Source: Brucepastera parasyntrophica
GTDB taxonomy: Bacteria > Spirochaetota > Spirochaetia > Treponematales > Treponemataceae
Reading direction: 5' to 3'
Length of the DNA stretch: 64,000 bases
Assembly (NCBI RefSeq): GCF_022376835.1
Contig: NZ_CP084606.1
Location: 3,030,739-3,094,738, forward strand
The notes beneath the pieces are model-generated. The model was not told the DNA's origin, did not search any database, and worked only from the letters and a program-made list of their open reading frames with translations. Below are positions 52,983 to 61,268 of the stretch, piece by piece. A program made the position numbers and the translations under genes. How positions within the stretch are numbered: the first letter of the stretch is position 1; each line of letters begins with the position of its first letter.

Positions 52983-53845
52983 TTACTCAATCTGCAGGCC
53001 GAAAAGAACACTCCGCTCGTTACCTGCCATATCGCGGGCAATTACGGAAATATCAGCCTTGCCCCGTATCAGGTTTATTTCACCTAAAAATGTCCGCGCC
53101 GGATCGGTATAGAGCGTTTCGCCTGTAAATTCGGGAGAAGAGAGATACAGTCTGCCCTCATTTTCTTTCATCGTTTCAAAAGCCAGCACAGAATATTCGC
53201 TTCCGTTTACAAGAACAGTGATTCTGAAAACACTCAGTTCATTCGTATTATTGTTTATTGTATCCGAGATATCCCCGTAAATCCGGTATTTTCCCTGGCG
53301 CAGGGATTTTACTGTTCCGAGCGGAAAAACCTGATTTCTGTCGGACACCGCGATTATATTTCTCAGACTCGGCGGTCTGGTATCCTGCAGCGCAGGGAGA
53401 AGGAGCAGCGGATTCAGCACTGTTTTCTGGATCTGGTCAACAACCTGAAAAATACAGCTTGACCGGTTTCCCCAGCCGCTTGTGCCGGCTGAAGCAAGAA
53501 TTGAGCCTGACTCAATCTGTATTCGTTCATCAACAAGATCTACCGAGTCGAGGTTTCCGTAAATGGTCATAATACCGTCATCATGCGCAAGGATCACCGT
53601 ATTTCCCAGTGTTCCCGGAAAGCCTGACATATTTGCGTTCGGGGTAAGTGTGATAAGCACAGTACCGTGTCCGGCGGCCCTCACATTATCAACATTTTCC
53701 AGTATAACACCGCGTTCCATGACATCACTTGACCGCTGCCCGAATAAACGTGAAGGATAGGGGGTTAATACCGGCCACTCCAGGGCATACAGCAGCACAA
53801 GTCCTGCTGCCAGAAAGGTTAAAAAAACGCCGTTTTTTTTCTCAT
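52983..53845 (-). CDS. Degenerate M23 (LytM-like) protein, start out of frame at an A8 run
   Basis: The body from GTG 53798 is 271 residues with an M23-like core (GTLGNTVILAHDDGIMTIYGNLDSVD, GSILASAGTSGWG). The metal ligands are lost: YGNL replaces YxHL, and IFQVVDQ stands where HLHFE should be. It is probably a non-catalytic regulator or binding protein. The C-terminal third is a beta-sandwich (LSVFRITVLVNGSEYS). The natural start seems to be ATG 53845, which overlaps the upstream stop as ATGA. With nine A instead of eight at 53840-53833 it would read RKKNGVFLTFLAAGLVLLYA, an ideal signal anchor joined to the body. As written that frame stops after eight codons. Confidence 0.72.
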
Positions 53846-54930
53846 TGACTTCCCTTAATGTTTATCCGTGATATCCTGTCATCGGTTCCGAGATATATTA
53901 TTTTTTCATGCTGGATCAGAAAGGCATTTCTGGCTGAAAAACGGGCGGAGGCAACCAGATGGTTTGACCGTTCTACCGCGGAGAGCTTGAAGGTTTCGCC
54001 TTCCTTTACCAGAATCACAAACACATTGTCTCCCGGAAATTCCCCCGCCGCAATCAGCTGTCCGCTCATCGGTATTTTACTTAATGAATTCTGTTTACAG
54101 TCAACAATCCCTATCCCGTTTTCATATTCAAAGAAAACAAACCGGCCGTTTTGTTCAAAATCGACAAAAGTCTGCCGGCGCAGATTTCCGTCCAGATAGG
54201 CGTGAAAAATGATTTTATACTGTCTTCCGGTAATTTTTATCAAAAGAAAGCGCTGCCTGTCTATTCCTGAAACGCAGGCCGCCAGGGTTCCGTCTTCGGA
54301 AATTGCGGCGCCAAGAATGACCTGATAATCGCTGCCGCCGGGATAAAATGAAAAAATCTCGGACCCATCTGCTCTGAATGAAGAAAGTTTTCCGTCCGCA
54401 TATCCGATTATTGTTCCCTCGGGCGAAGAATTAAAGGCCGTTATGGGCGCAGCATGTTCACGCGTCCATATAACATCCCCTGTTTCCGAATACTGTGAAA
54501 CGCCGCTCCCGCCGGGAAGAAAGAGGTAGGTCCGGTCATAATCAATATGAACATACCCTGCAGGCTCTATAGTCATTTTCGGGGACCCGTCGGAATTATA
54601 AATAACGGTTCCGGATGCATTCTGGGGATATACAGCCCAGGAATTTTTCGATGCCGCTATTCTGTTTTCTGTTTGTCCGGAATATATGATATCGCCTTCC
54701 GGTGTAAAATAGCCGAACCTGTTTCCCAGAATAAAAGCTTCGATGTTTTCGGCCGTGCTTTCCGCTATATTTTCTCCGGCAGCGGATGCGTCTGCTCTGG
54801 TTATGTCCCGGGACCAAACCGGCTCAAAAAAGATGTCATAATTCATAGGAACCGGCGCAACAAATAAATACAGCAAAAGAAAAACAATGGAACCGATTAT
54901 TATGTATTTCAATTTTCCTTTGAAGCTCAT
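53842..54930 (-). CDS. Membrane-anchored beta-propeller-like protein
   Basis: 362 residues: an N-terminal membrane helix (YIIIGSIVFLLLYLFVAP) and an extracytoplasmic part made of short repeated strands such as GYFTPEGDIIYSG, VIYNSDGSPKMTIEP, YSETGDVIWTREH and SFRADGSEIFSFYPGG, typical of PQQ/WD-like propellers. No catalytic motif. Its TGA overlaps the ATG of the M23-like gene (ATGA), so both products are likely partners at the cell envelope. The start is 18 bases from the divergent cdd start. Confidence 0.75.
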   Translation of the reverse strand: MSFKGKLKYIIIGSIVFLLLYLFVAPVPMNYDIFFEPVWSRDITRADASAAGENIAESTAENIEAFILGNRFGYFTPEGDIIYSGQTENRIAASKNSWAVYPQNASGTVIYNSDGSPKMTIEPAGYVHIDYDRTYLFLPGGSGVSQYSETGDVIWTREHAAPITAFNSSPEGTIIGYADGKLSSFRADGSEIFSFYPGGSDYQVILGAAISEDGTLAACVSGIDRQRFLLIKITGRQYKIIFHAYLDGNLRRQTFVDFEQNGRFVFFEYENGIGIVDCKQNSLSKIPMSGQLIAAGEFPGDNVFVILVKEGETFKLSAVERSNHLVASARFSARNAFLIQHEKIIYLGTDDRISRINIKGSQ

Positions 54931-54948
54931 AGCATATAATGGTATAAT
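54920..54948 (+). promoter_or_regulatory. Probable cdd promoter giving a leaderless mRNA
   Basis: TTGAAG, a 17-base spacer and TATAAT (54943-54948). Transcription would begin about 54955, the A of the cdd ATG. There is no Shine-Dalgarno sequence upstream of either candidate start. Confidence 0.5.
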
Positions 54949-54954
54949 ATGAGT

Positions 54955-55371
54955 ATGAAAAATGCAATAGATTATGAGAAGCTCTTTAATGAAGCGCTCA
55001 GGGCCGCCTCACTGGCTTATGCCCCGTATTCCCGGTTCCGTGTCGGGGCCGCGCTGCTTTTGGAAAATGGCGATATAATTACCGGGGTGAATGTTGAAAA
55101 CCGCTCTTTCGGTGTCACAAACTGCGCCGAACGGAGTGCCCTTTTTGCGGCAGTTTCCGCCGGTTTCCGTTCTTTCCGGGCAATTGCCGTTGCAACGCCC
55201 GATTCCGATTATCCGGTAAGTCCCTGCGGAGTGTGCAGGCAGGCTCTCTCAGAATTTATGCCGCCTGAAACGCCTGTTATTTTTGGCCCGGCGGAGAACG
55301 CAATAACGTACTCGACAATCGGTGAATTGTATCCCTATGACGCGCTTCATGAACTGGCCGGGCCCCGGTAA
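54955..55371 (+). CDS. cdd: Cytidine deaminase
   Basis: Zinc enzyme deaminating cytidine and deoxycytidine to uridines in pyrimidine salvage. 138 residues from ATG 54955, the usual size of the homotetrameric type. Motifs: YAPYSRFRVGAALLLENG, ITGVNVENRSFGVTNCAERSALFAA (zinc Cys and catalytic Glu) and SPCGVCRQALSEF with the other two zinc cysteines. ATG 54949 is an alternative start. Stands alone, divergent from the propeller gene. Confidence 0.94.
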   Translation: MKNAIDYEKLFNEALRAASLAYAPYSRFRVGAALLLENGDIITGVNVENRSFGVTNCAERSALFAAVSAGFRSFRAIAVATPDSDYPVSPCGVCRQALSEFMPPETPVIFGPAENAITYSTIGELYPYDALHELAGPR

Positions 55372-55425
55372 AAGAGCCGAAGCAAAAAAATAAGGCAGTT
55401 TCTCTCTTTCCTTGTTTGATAATAC

Positions 55426-55454
55426 TTGACATATATTGCGGTTTGATGCAAAAT
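55426..55454 (+). promoter_or_regulatory. Probable promoter of the HTH-PtsN gene
   Basis: TTGACA, a 17-base spacer and CAAAAT. The transcript would carry a structured leader of about 190 bases made largely of R2-type hairpins before the TTG start at 55650. Confidence 0.55.
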
Positions 55455-55460
55455 ATTGTA

Positions 55461-55632
55461 AATAAAATACCCCGCCGCTCCGCAGCGGAGTATTTTTCTC
55501 TCCCGAGGAATTGGTCTCGGGTTTAATACCATGGAACCTACAAAAACTAACGTTTTTATAGGTTGTTATAAAACCGTCGCAGAGCAGGGCAGACCTTCGG
55601 TCTGGGGTATTAAACCCTCGCCTCGAATAAAA
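55461..55632 (+). repeat. Structured leader with R2 repeat copies B and D
   Basis: From left to right: ATACCCC...CTCCG-cag-CGGAG-TATTTTT (terminator-like), CCCGAG-gaattggt-CTCGGG, CCTACAAAAAC-taa-CGTTTTTATAGG, then R2 copy B (55568-55632) with GCAGAGCAGGGCAGACC, CAGACC-ttc-GGTCTG and TTAAACCCTCGCCTCGAATAAA, nearly identical to copy A at 30005-30070. A 38-codon ORF (ATG 55530 to TAG 55646) runs through copy B; its reality is doubtful. Confidence 0.65.
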
Positions 55633-55649
55633 GAACAGGAGTCATAGTT

Positions 55650-56297
55650 TTGGCAGATGATATACTTACAATAGAAGAAGTTGCGAAATATCTTCGTGTT
55701 TCCGAACGGACTGTGTATGATTGGGCCCAAAAAGGTGAAATTCCTTCAGGCAAGATAGGGACCGTCTGGCGTTTTAAAAAAGATGATATTGAAAAATGGG
55801 TTAATGAACGGCTGTCCGGTTCAACAAAAACCGCGCCGGAAACCATTTTAATCCATGTGCAGAATATTCTTTCTCCTGACCGTATAGTCATGCTGAACCA
55901 TTCCACGCGGCATGATGCGCTTGTCTCACTTTCCGAAACACTGGGAACAGCGCCCCAGATAAAGAACCGGCACGAACTGACCGCTGAAATACTTAAGCGG
56001 GAAGAATTAATGTCAACGGCAATCGGCCGCGGTATTGCGATTCCCCATGTCCGGCTTTCTTCGGTAACTGATCTGGTTATGGCTGTCGGGATCTGCCGGA
56101 ATGACATAATTGATTTTCAGACAATAGATGATGTGCCTGTCAGGCTTATATTTATGATCGCGGCGGCCTATAACCAGCATTCATATTATCTTCAGACTCT
56201 TTCCTATTTCAGCAAGAAACTGAAAAATTCTGACCTGAGGGACAGTCTCCTTAATGCCCAAACCCCGCTCGACGCGTATAATCTGCTGATAGAATAG
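55650..56297 (+). CDS. Helix-turn-helix / PTS EIIA (PtsN-like) fusion
   Basis: 215 residues from TTG 55650, with AGGAG 8 bases upstream. Residues 1-55 are an excisionase/MerR-like DNA-binding domain (LTIEEVAKYLRVSERTVYDW, GKIGTVWRFKKDDIEKWV). Residues 65-215 are an EIIA-fructose/Ntr domain with the phosphorylatable His in IGRGIAIPHVRL. Such fusions are known in spirochaetes, where the PTS usually acts in regulation rather than sugar uptake. It would sense phosphorylation state and bind DNA. The targets are unknown; the long hairpin-rich leader suggests its own RNA-level control. Confidence 0.9.
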   Translation: MADDILTIEEVAKYLRVSERTVYDWAQKGEIPSGKIGTVWRFKKDDIEKWVNERLSGSTKTAPETILIHVQNILSPDRIVMLNHSTRHDALVSLSETLGTAPQIKNRHELTAEILKREELMSTAIGRGIAIPHVRLSSVTDLVMAVGICRNDIIDFQTIDDVPVRLIFMIAAAYNQHSYYLQTLSYFSKKLKNSDLRDSLLNAQTPLDAYNLLIE

Positions 56298-56331
56298 CGC
56301 CGGTTCTGTTTATATTTCATTTATAGTTTAG

Positions 56332-56359
56332 AATCCCGGACTTGATCCGGGATTTTTTT
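56332..56359 (+). terminator. Intrinsic terminator after HTH-PtsN
   Basis: AATCCCGGA, loop CTTGA and TCCGGGATT running into a seven-T tract. Clean rho-independent terminator 35 bases after the stop. Confidence 0.85.
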
Positions 56360-56407
56360 ATCTCCCTGTCCGGAAATTCTTACAGAGATACGGTTTTTTG
56401 CGAATTA

Positions 56408-57583
56408 TCAGTATCCGAAGGCAGGAAAAGTGACGGCGAACCATTTGGACGGATCGGCCATATCTTCCGCAATCAGACCGGGTCCGACCTTCGCGGTGGT
56501 ATCGGCTATCAGATAGCTTTTTTCACCTTCGGTAAAGCGGGCCCCTTCTCCGGGACAGTCTACAGCGGCCAGCGCATGGCTGTATTCCGGAGAAACAAGC
56601 AGGATCGCATCGACACCCATCTGATTCAGCAAAAGCACAAGAAGAAGCGATCTGCTGTCACAGTCTCCCCGTTTTTCCGCAAAGGCGTCCGGCAGATTCA
56701 GAAAATCGCTTCCTGAAAAATCACGTTCATACGTAAAATCCTGCGTCCAGGCAAGCAGTTCGGCGGTAAGTCTGTCGCTTTCAGCAGACAGATTGTTTGA
56801 TAGTATAAAAGAGGCCCTGTCAAGCCGTTTCCAGGCGTCCCGGTAGATACTGCGGTAGTAGCGTTTCCATGCTTCTATCACGTAGGGAGAATTCATATAT
56901 CCCGTAAGAATCCGGAATTCCCTGTCCACAATATACTGATTTGCTTCGGAATCGATGGAATTAAACGGAACTGCCAGATTCCGTTCCGAGTCCCGGTACA
57001 GAACAATTTTTTCAGCCTCATTTCCCCATGCAAAGGCTGTCATGGGACCCGGTTCAAACCACGAACCTGTATCGGTATACACGGAATCAAGAGTGGAAAC
57101 CAGAAAATCTTCGAGTCCGGCGGCCTTTTCCGCATTGGCATAGCACAGCATGACCAGCCAGTTTCCCTTTGTTTCAAGTTCAAGCGCGATACCCCATCCG
57201 GCAATCTGTTCACTGTGTATCTGGGTTATTGCGGCGGAACGGAAGCGCCATTCAAAGTCCGCTATTTTTGTTTCCCTGCTGATCTGTTCCGCCGCAAAGC
57301 CGAGGGCCTCGGAAGCCTTTTTGAATTGGGTGGAGGGATAAACCGCTATCTGGAGGTTGGCCGGAACCAGATTGTGGACAAAAAGATACCGTGTAGTGTC
57401 TCTTTTATCCGCCAGGACATACCCTTCCGGCATGTCCAGAGCGTATCCCCATTCCGGCGAAAAAAGCTGTTCCGCCTGGATCAGGCCGGCAAAGGAAAAA
57501 ATAAAAATATATACAGAAACCTTTTTCAAATAACTGTTTTCAAAAAAATTCAAAAACCAGTGCAGTTTTTTTCGGTTTTTCAT
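56408..57583 (-). CDS. Exported transglutaminase-like protein
   Basis: 391 residues from ATG 57583. Signal sequence SVYIFIFSFAGLIQAEQ at about 23-40 (cleavage after QAE or QA). The N-terminal half is a beta-rich domain of unknown type. The C-terminal part has the Cys-His-Asp triad of the transglutaminase/protease fold: EKRGDCDSRSLLLVLLL, SPEYSHALAAVDC and YLIADTTAKVGPGLI. Likely a periplasmic cysteine peptidase or cross-linking enzyme; the substrate cannot be named. An upstream ATG at 57607 would overlap the divergent pseudouridine synthase gene. Confidence 0.82.
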   Translation of the reverse strand: MKNRKKLHWFLNFFENSYLKKVSVYIFIFSFAGLIQAEQLFSPEWGYALDMPEGYVLADKRDTTRYLFVHNLVPANLQIAVYPSTQFKKASEALGFAAEQISRETKIADFEWRFRSAAITQIHSEQIAGWGIALELETKGNWLVMLCYANAEKAAGLEDFLVSTLDSVYTDTGSWFEPGPMTAFAWGNEAEKIVLYRDSERNLAVPFNSIDSEANQYIVDREFRILTGYMNSPYVIEAWKRYYRSIYRDAWKRLDRASFILSNNLSAESDRLTAELLAWTQDFTYERDFSGSDFLNLPDAFAEKRGDCDSRSLLLVLLLNQMGVDAILLVSPEYSHALAAVDCPGEGARFTEGEKSYLIADTTAKVGPGLIAEDMADPSKWFAVTFPAFGY

Positions 57584-57596
57584 TATACTAGTCTCC

Positions 57597-58244
57597 ATGA
57601 AGGACATCCCTGTTATCTATAAAGATACTGATATTCTGCTTGTAAATAAACCCGCCGGAATTCCCGTTCAGGGCGGCGAAGGCATTAAAATCAGCCTGAC
57701 CGATATTCTCGAACGGCAGGCGGGAACAAAAATATATCCTGTACACCGCCTTGACCGGGACACGGCCGGAATCCTGGTCCTTGCTTTAAACCGCGATGCT
57801 GCCGGCCGTTACTCACAGTATATAACAGACGGCAGCATAAAAAAAGAATATGCCGCTGTTTGTTTTTACAATGATTCCATTGAAAAAAAAGGAACCATAA
57901 CTCTTCCGGCCGGACGCTCCGGCAGCGAAAAACCATCCAGGACCTTCTATCATATTGATGCTGCAGGAAGTGAAGCGGCTCTCTTTTACCTGCAGCTCGG
58001 GACCGGGCGCATGCACCAGATCCGCATCCATCTTGCCTCAATCGGATGCCCCATAATAGCTGATGATAAATACGGCGATTTCCGCAAAAACAGGGAATTC
58101 CGTTCATCACATAATATCAGGAAGCTCCAGCTCGCGGCATGTACCCTGACACTTCCGGTCAATAATACTCTGAGACGCTTTACCGTTCCCTTGCCTGAAC
58201 ATATGCAGCATTGTCTCGATTCCCTGGGCATTCAAATGAGTTAA
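57597..58244 (+). CDS. RluA-family RNA pseudouridine synthase
   Basis: 215 residues covering just the catalytic domain: ILLVNKPAGIPVQGGEG, the catalytic Asp in YPVHRLDRDTAGILVLAL, IKKEYAAVCF, and LGTGRMHQIRIHLASIGCPIIADDKYG. There is no S4 domain, as in the RluA/TruC-like short forms. Isomerises uridines in rRNA or tRNA; the site cannot be predicted. It diverges from the transglutaminase-like gene with 13 bases between the preferred starts. Confidence 0.9.
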   Translation: MKDIPVIYKDTDILLVNKPAGIPVQGGEGIKISLTDILERQAGTKIYPVHRLDRDTAGILVLALNRDAAGRYSQYITDGSIKKEYAAVCFYNDSIEKKGTITLPAGRSGSEKPSRTFYHIDAAGSEAALFYLQLGTGRMHQIRIHLASIGCPIIADDKYGDFRKNREFRSSHNIRKLQLAACTLTLPVNNTLRRFTVPLPEHMQHCLDSLGIQMS

Positions 58245-58394
58245 AACTTACTTGCCAGTGCCACCTCTTACTGATAAAATACTTATATATACCCGATATA
58301 AAATAACAGTCCGGTATATTTGTTACAATCTGATAAAATGAAGGGAACTGCCGGTTATCCGGATAACTGTATTGGCTTCCCGGAAGGAGAATAT

Positions 58395-58886
58395 ATGAAA
58401 CGTTACGTCATTTCGGTTTTGGTTGAAAACCATTCAGGTGTTTTAAGCCGGGTTTCCGGACTGTTCAGCCGCCGCGGGTATAATATTGACAGCCTCACGG
58501 TGGGTGTTACCGAAAATCCCGATTTATCGCGCATGACCATTGTAGTCCGGGGTGACGAATATATTCTTGAACAGATTGAAAAACAGCTGGCAAAACTGGT
58601 TGAAGTAATTTCAATCAAACACTGCGACCCGCAGTCTACTGTTTTCCGTGAACTTGCTCTTATAAAAGTGAGCGCCGAAGGCGTGGCCCGCGTCGGTGTT
58701 ATTGAAACCGCCAATATTTTCCGTGCCAGAATTGTGGACGTTTCAGTTGATTCAGTGGTAATTGAAGCTACGGGAAGCGAAGATAAAATCGCCAGTCTCA
58801 TCCGCCTCCTGGAACCATTCGGGATCCGTGAACTTGTCAGGACCGGACTTTCCGCAATGGAACGGGGCGGCGGCGTTCTCGCATAA
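58395..58886 (+). CDS. ilvN: Acetolactate synthase, small regulatory subunit
   Basis: 163 residues from ATG 58395 (AAGGAG 5 bases upstream). The N-terminal ACT domain (ISVLVENHSGVLSRVSGLFS, RRGYNIDSLTVGVTENPDLSRMTI) binds valine for feedback in this family; the C-terminal domain contacts IlvB (VFRELALIKVSAEG, VIEATGSEDKI). It is encoded 24 kb from ilvB instead of next to it. The frame is open upstream to 58320 but without family likeness. Confidence 0.95.
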   Translation: MKRYVISVLVENHSGVLSRVSGLFSRRGYNIDSLTVGVTENPDLSRMTIVVRGDEYILEQIEKQLAKLVEVISIKHCDPQSTVFRELALIKVSAEGVARVGVIETANIFRARIVDVSVDSVVIEATGSEDKIASLIRLLEPFGIRELVRTGLSAMERGGGVLA

Positions 58887-58962
58887 TCTTTTCCGAATTG
58901 TAAATCGGCGGTGCAAGACGGCATTTTACAAGCGGTATAAAGGCATGCTATAGTAAATTATT

Positions 58963-59904
58963 ATGGATATGCTCCGGTTCAGTACAGAGGCGAAAAATTC
59001 AGATATTCCCCGGATAGAACCTCTCAGGGTTATGATATATGAAGACAGCTATATTCCGGAGGAAAAGCTTGATCAGCGCTTCCGGGTTATTTTTATGGAA
59101 AAAGGAGCAGGCGCCTGTGATATCGACGGCGAGACCCGGCCATGGGTCGCACCCTGTCTCATCTGTATTAATGAAAACCAGCGGTTAAAATCTGCTCCTC
59201 TTGGCGCCCGGGTTCTTTATTTTCATCCCGCCGCACTCCACAAGAATCTCAATATGGAAAATATCCGTGAAAAAGGGATGGATGCGCCTGCGGAGGTCAT
59301 AGAAAACAGGCTGCTCCTCAGGGCTTTTACCGGCGACCAGCTTGTTTTCCTCAACCATACCAGCCCTGACTCTGCGGTCAGAATCAGAGACCTCCTGGAA
59401 TCAATACGTCATGAACTGGATGAACAGGAAACCGGGTGGTGGCCATGCCGGTCCCGTTCATACCTGACGGAACTCCTGTTTCTGGTGGTCCAGCTCCATG
59501 AGAAGGGGACAGGCCTGTCAGGAGAGAGCGAAAAAAATAACAGTACCCTTTGGCTGTCCGAACCGGTACAGGTTTCTCATGAATTCAAACCGGTACTTGA
59601 TTTTATTATGCGTTTTTACAATACGAAAATTTCCCTTGACGATCTTGCCGGGGAATTCGGGACCAACCGTACGACCCTGAATAAACGGTTCAGGGCGGAG
59701 ACCGGTATGACGGCAATTGCCTATCTCATCGATCTCCGCCTCCGTGTCGCGGCGGTCATGCTGCTCAACACGGACCTTTCAGTCGCTGAAGTGACTGAAA
59801 GGGTCGGCATAGGCGACGTCAGCCACTTCGAACGGCTGTTCCGGCAAAAATACCGGCTTTCCCCCAGGGCTTACCGCATCGCTGCAAAGGGTTCCAGAAA
59901 CTGA
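58963..59904 (+). CDS. AraC-family transcriptional regulator
   Basis: 313 residues. Residues 1-190 resemble a small cupin-like sensor region (FRVIFMEKGAGACDIDGE). Residues 205-313 hold the two helix-turn-helix motifs of AraC proteins (ISLDDLAGEFGTNRTTLNKRF, and VAEVTERVGIGDVSHFERLFRQKYRLSPRAYR). No ligand is identifiable. It is convergent with the lipoprotein hydrolase gene and overlaps its 3' end by 34 bases. It has no close Shine-Dalgarno sequence. Confidence 0.9.
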   Translation: MDMLRFSTEAKNSDIPRIEPLRVMIYEDSYIPEEKLDQRFRVIFMEKGAGACDIDGETRPWVAPCLICINENQRLKSAPLGARVLYFHPAALHKNLNMENIREKGMDAPAEVIENRLLLRAFTGDQLVFLNHTSPDSAVRIRDLLESIRHELDEQETGWWPCRSRSYLTELLFLVVQLHEKGTGLSGESEKNNSTLWLSEPVQVSHEFKPVLDFIMRFYNTKISLDDLAGEFGTNRTTLNKRFRAETGMTAIAYLIDLRLRVAAVMLLNTDLSVAEVTERVGIGDVSHFERLFRQKYRLSPRAYRIAAKGSRN

Positions 59905-60719
59905 CGGACCGCCTTCCATGTCTGCTGACTTTCCGGGCTGGCCCCATACAGTGCCTCTGAACCGTGCCTGCTCTCGCCGGAGGGCAGGTAATAGGTCTTG
60001 ATTGCTGACGGGACCCGTCTGTAAAGCGACGACACTTCCGCTTTTTCATTATTATTCGATGTGAAGAATATGGGGATATTTACATCGGCCGCTTCTGTGG
60101 CTACCCAGCCGGCCGCTTTGCCCTGACCGGAAAAGTATTCTCCCGGTGAGAATACGAGGCACGCGTCGATTTTGCCGGGATTGTTCTTTACAATACTCAG
60201 AACCAGAGATGCGGAATAGGAAGAACCCCAGAGGATGAATTTGCCCTTTGCGTAATGGGCTTTCACATAATCCACCGCTGCCTGAATATCGGGCAGCGCA
60301 TCAATAAACGCGGTCGGTTTTCCTGCTTCTTCCGCGGCGGCTTTGGTAGCATTATCTACATTGTTCTTTGTTCTTCCCGATCGCTGGTCGATGGCAATGG
60401 CGTTAAAACCCATCTCAGTGAGGACCGGAGCTATTTCAAGGTATTCACCCCGGGACCAGGCAGCCCTGTGGCAGAGCAGAATAAGCGGCGCCGTATCAGG
60501 ATAGGCCATATACAGATCGGCGGTTATGGGGATACCATCCTCGGACGGAAAGGTAATGGTTGCCGACGGCGCTTCAAGCCATACGGGGGTAAACGCAGGC
60601 TTTCCTTTTGCTTCGGATTTATCCTTCGGGGTGGAACTGCAGCTGACGGACAGTCCGATCACAAAAAACAGCAGAACAGCGGGGGTAATAAAGGCCTCGG
60701 CATTTTTGGCTTTTCTCAT
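59871..60719 (-). CDS. Lipoprotein alpha/beta hydrolase
   Basis: 282 residues with a lipoprotein signal (AVLLFFVIGLSVSC, acylated Cys about residue 27). Alpha/beta-hydrolase features: LILLCHRAAWSRGEYLEIAP (oxyanion region), nucleophile elbow ILWGSSYSASLV, VFSPGEYFSGQG and the catalytic His in GESRHGSEAL. Esterase or related activity in the envelope; substrate unknown. AAAGGAG precedes the ATG. It shares its 3' end with the AraC gene. Confidence 0.85.
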   Translation of the reverse strand: MRKAKNAEAFITPAVLLFFVIGLSVSCSSTPKDKSEAKGKPAFTPVWLEAPSATITFPSEDGIPITADLYMAYPDTAPLILLCHRAAWSRGEYLEIAPVLTEMGFNAIAIDQRSGRTKNNVDNATKAAAEEAGKPTAFIDALPDIQAAVDYVKAHYAKGKFILWGSSYSASLVLSIVKNNPGKIDACLVFSPGEYFSGQGKAAGWVATEAADVNIPIFFTSNNNEKAEVSSLYRRVPSAIKTYYLPSGESRHGSEALYGASPESQQTWKAVRQFLEPFAAMR

Positions 60720-61268
60720 ACATTCTCCTTTCAGAAACCCCTATGGAGGGGTAAATATGCTTTTATGATGTATTGGCAGGGAAAACAAAACAGTGCGGAT
60801 TTGCACAAGAATTCTGCATATCCGTAAAAATAAATATCCCAGGAGAAGAGTTTTCTTCTCTGAAATCCTTATAGTCAAGCGTTTGGTAGTGGACCCTGTT
60901 ACCTTTTGCGGTTTCAGGAAGCTATACATTTTACAATGTAAAACACACTTGGTCCTGTGAAATTTCCAGACGTGCTACCTTTTTTCCGGAAATTCCGTGC
61001 TACAGTATTGTCATACTGTATTATTTGATTCTTTTATACTGATTCTCAGGTTCATCTATTAGGGGTATGACTGCTTAAAGCAGCCAGGAATGTGAGAAAA
61101 CGACTGATTATTTTCCTCAACCTTTGACAGCCTTGCGCAAATAAGGAAATTTGCCCACAGCGGCGTACCCGGTACAACACATAACCCACACTTCAACTGC
61201 CCTGATACAGGGGCAGTCTGCTTTCTTTTATGCCGGCACAAAACCGGCAAACAAAACAGGAGGAACAA
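60720..61268. other. Long intergenic region with two dyads
   Basis: No convincing gene. TTTTACA-a-TGTAAAA at 60929-60943 is an operator-like palindrome. CTGCCC-tgatacag-GGGCAG at 61197-61216 and GCCGG-cacaaaa-CCGGC at 61232-61248 are hairpins in the leader of the next gene, the latter 14 bases before its GGAGGA ribosome site. No known riboswitch consensus is recognised. Confidence 0.4.

Noticed and set aside
60960..61268. A riboswitch (for example cyclic-di-GMP type) before the Big_2 lipoprotein
   Set aside because: Searched by eye for known consensus cores; only two simple hairpins were found.
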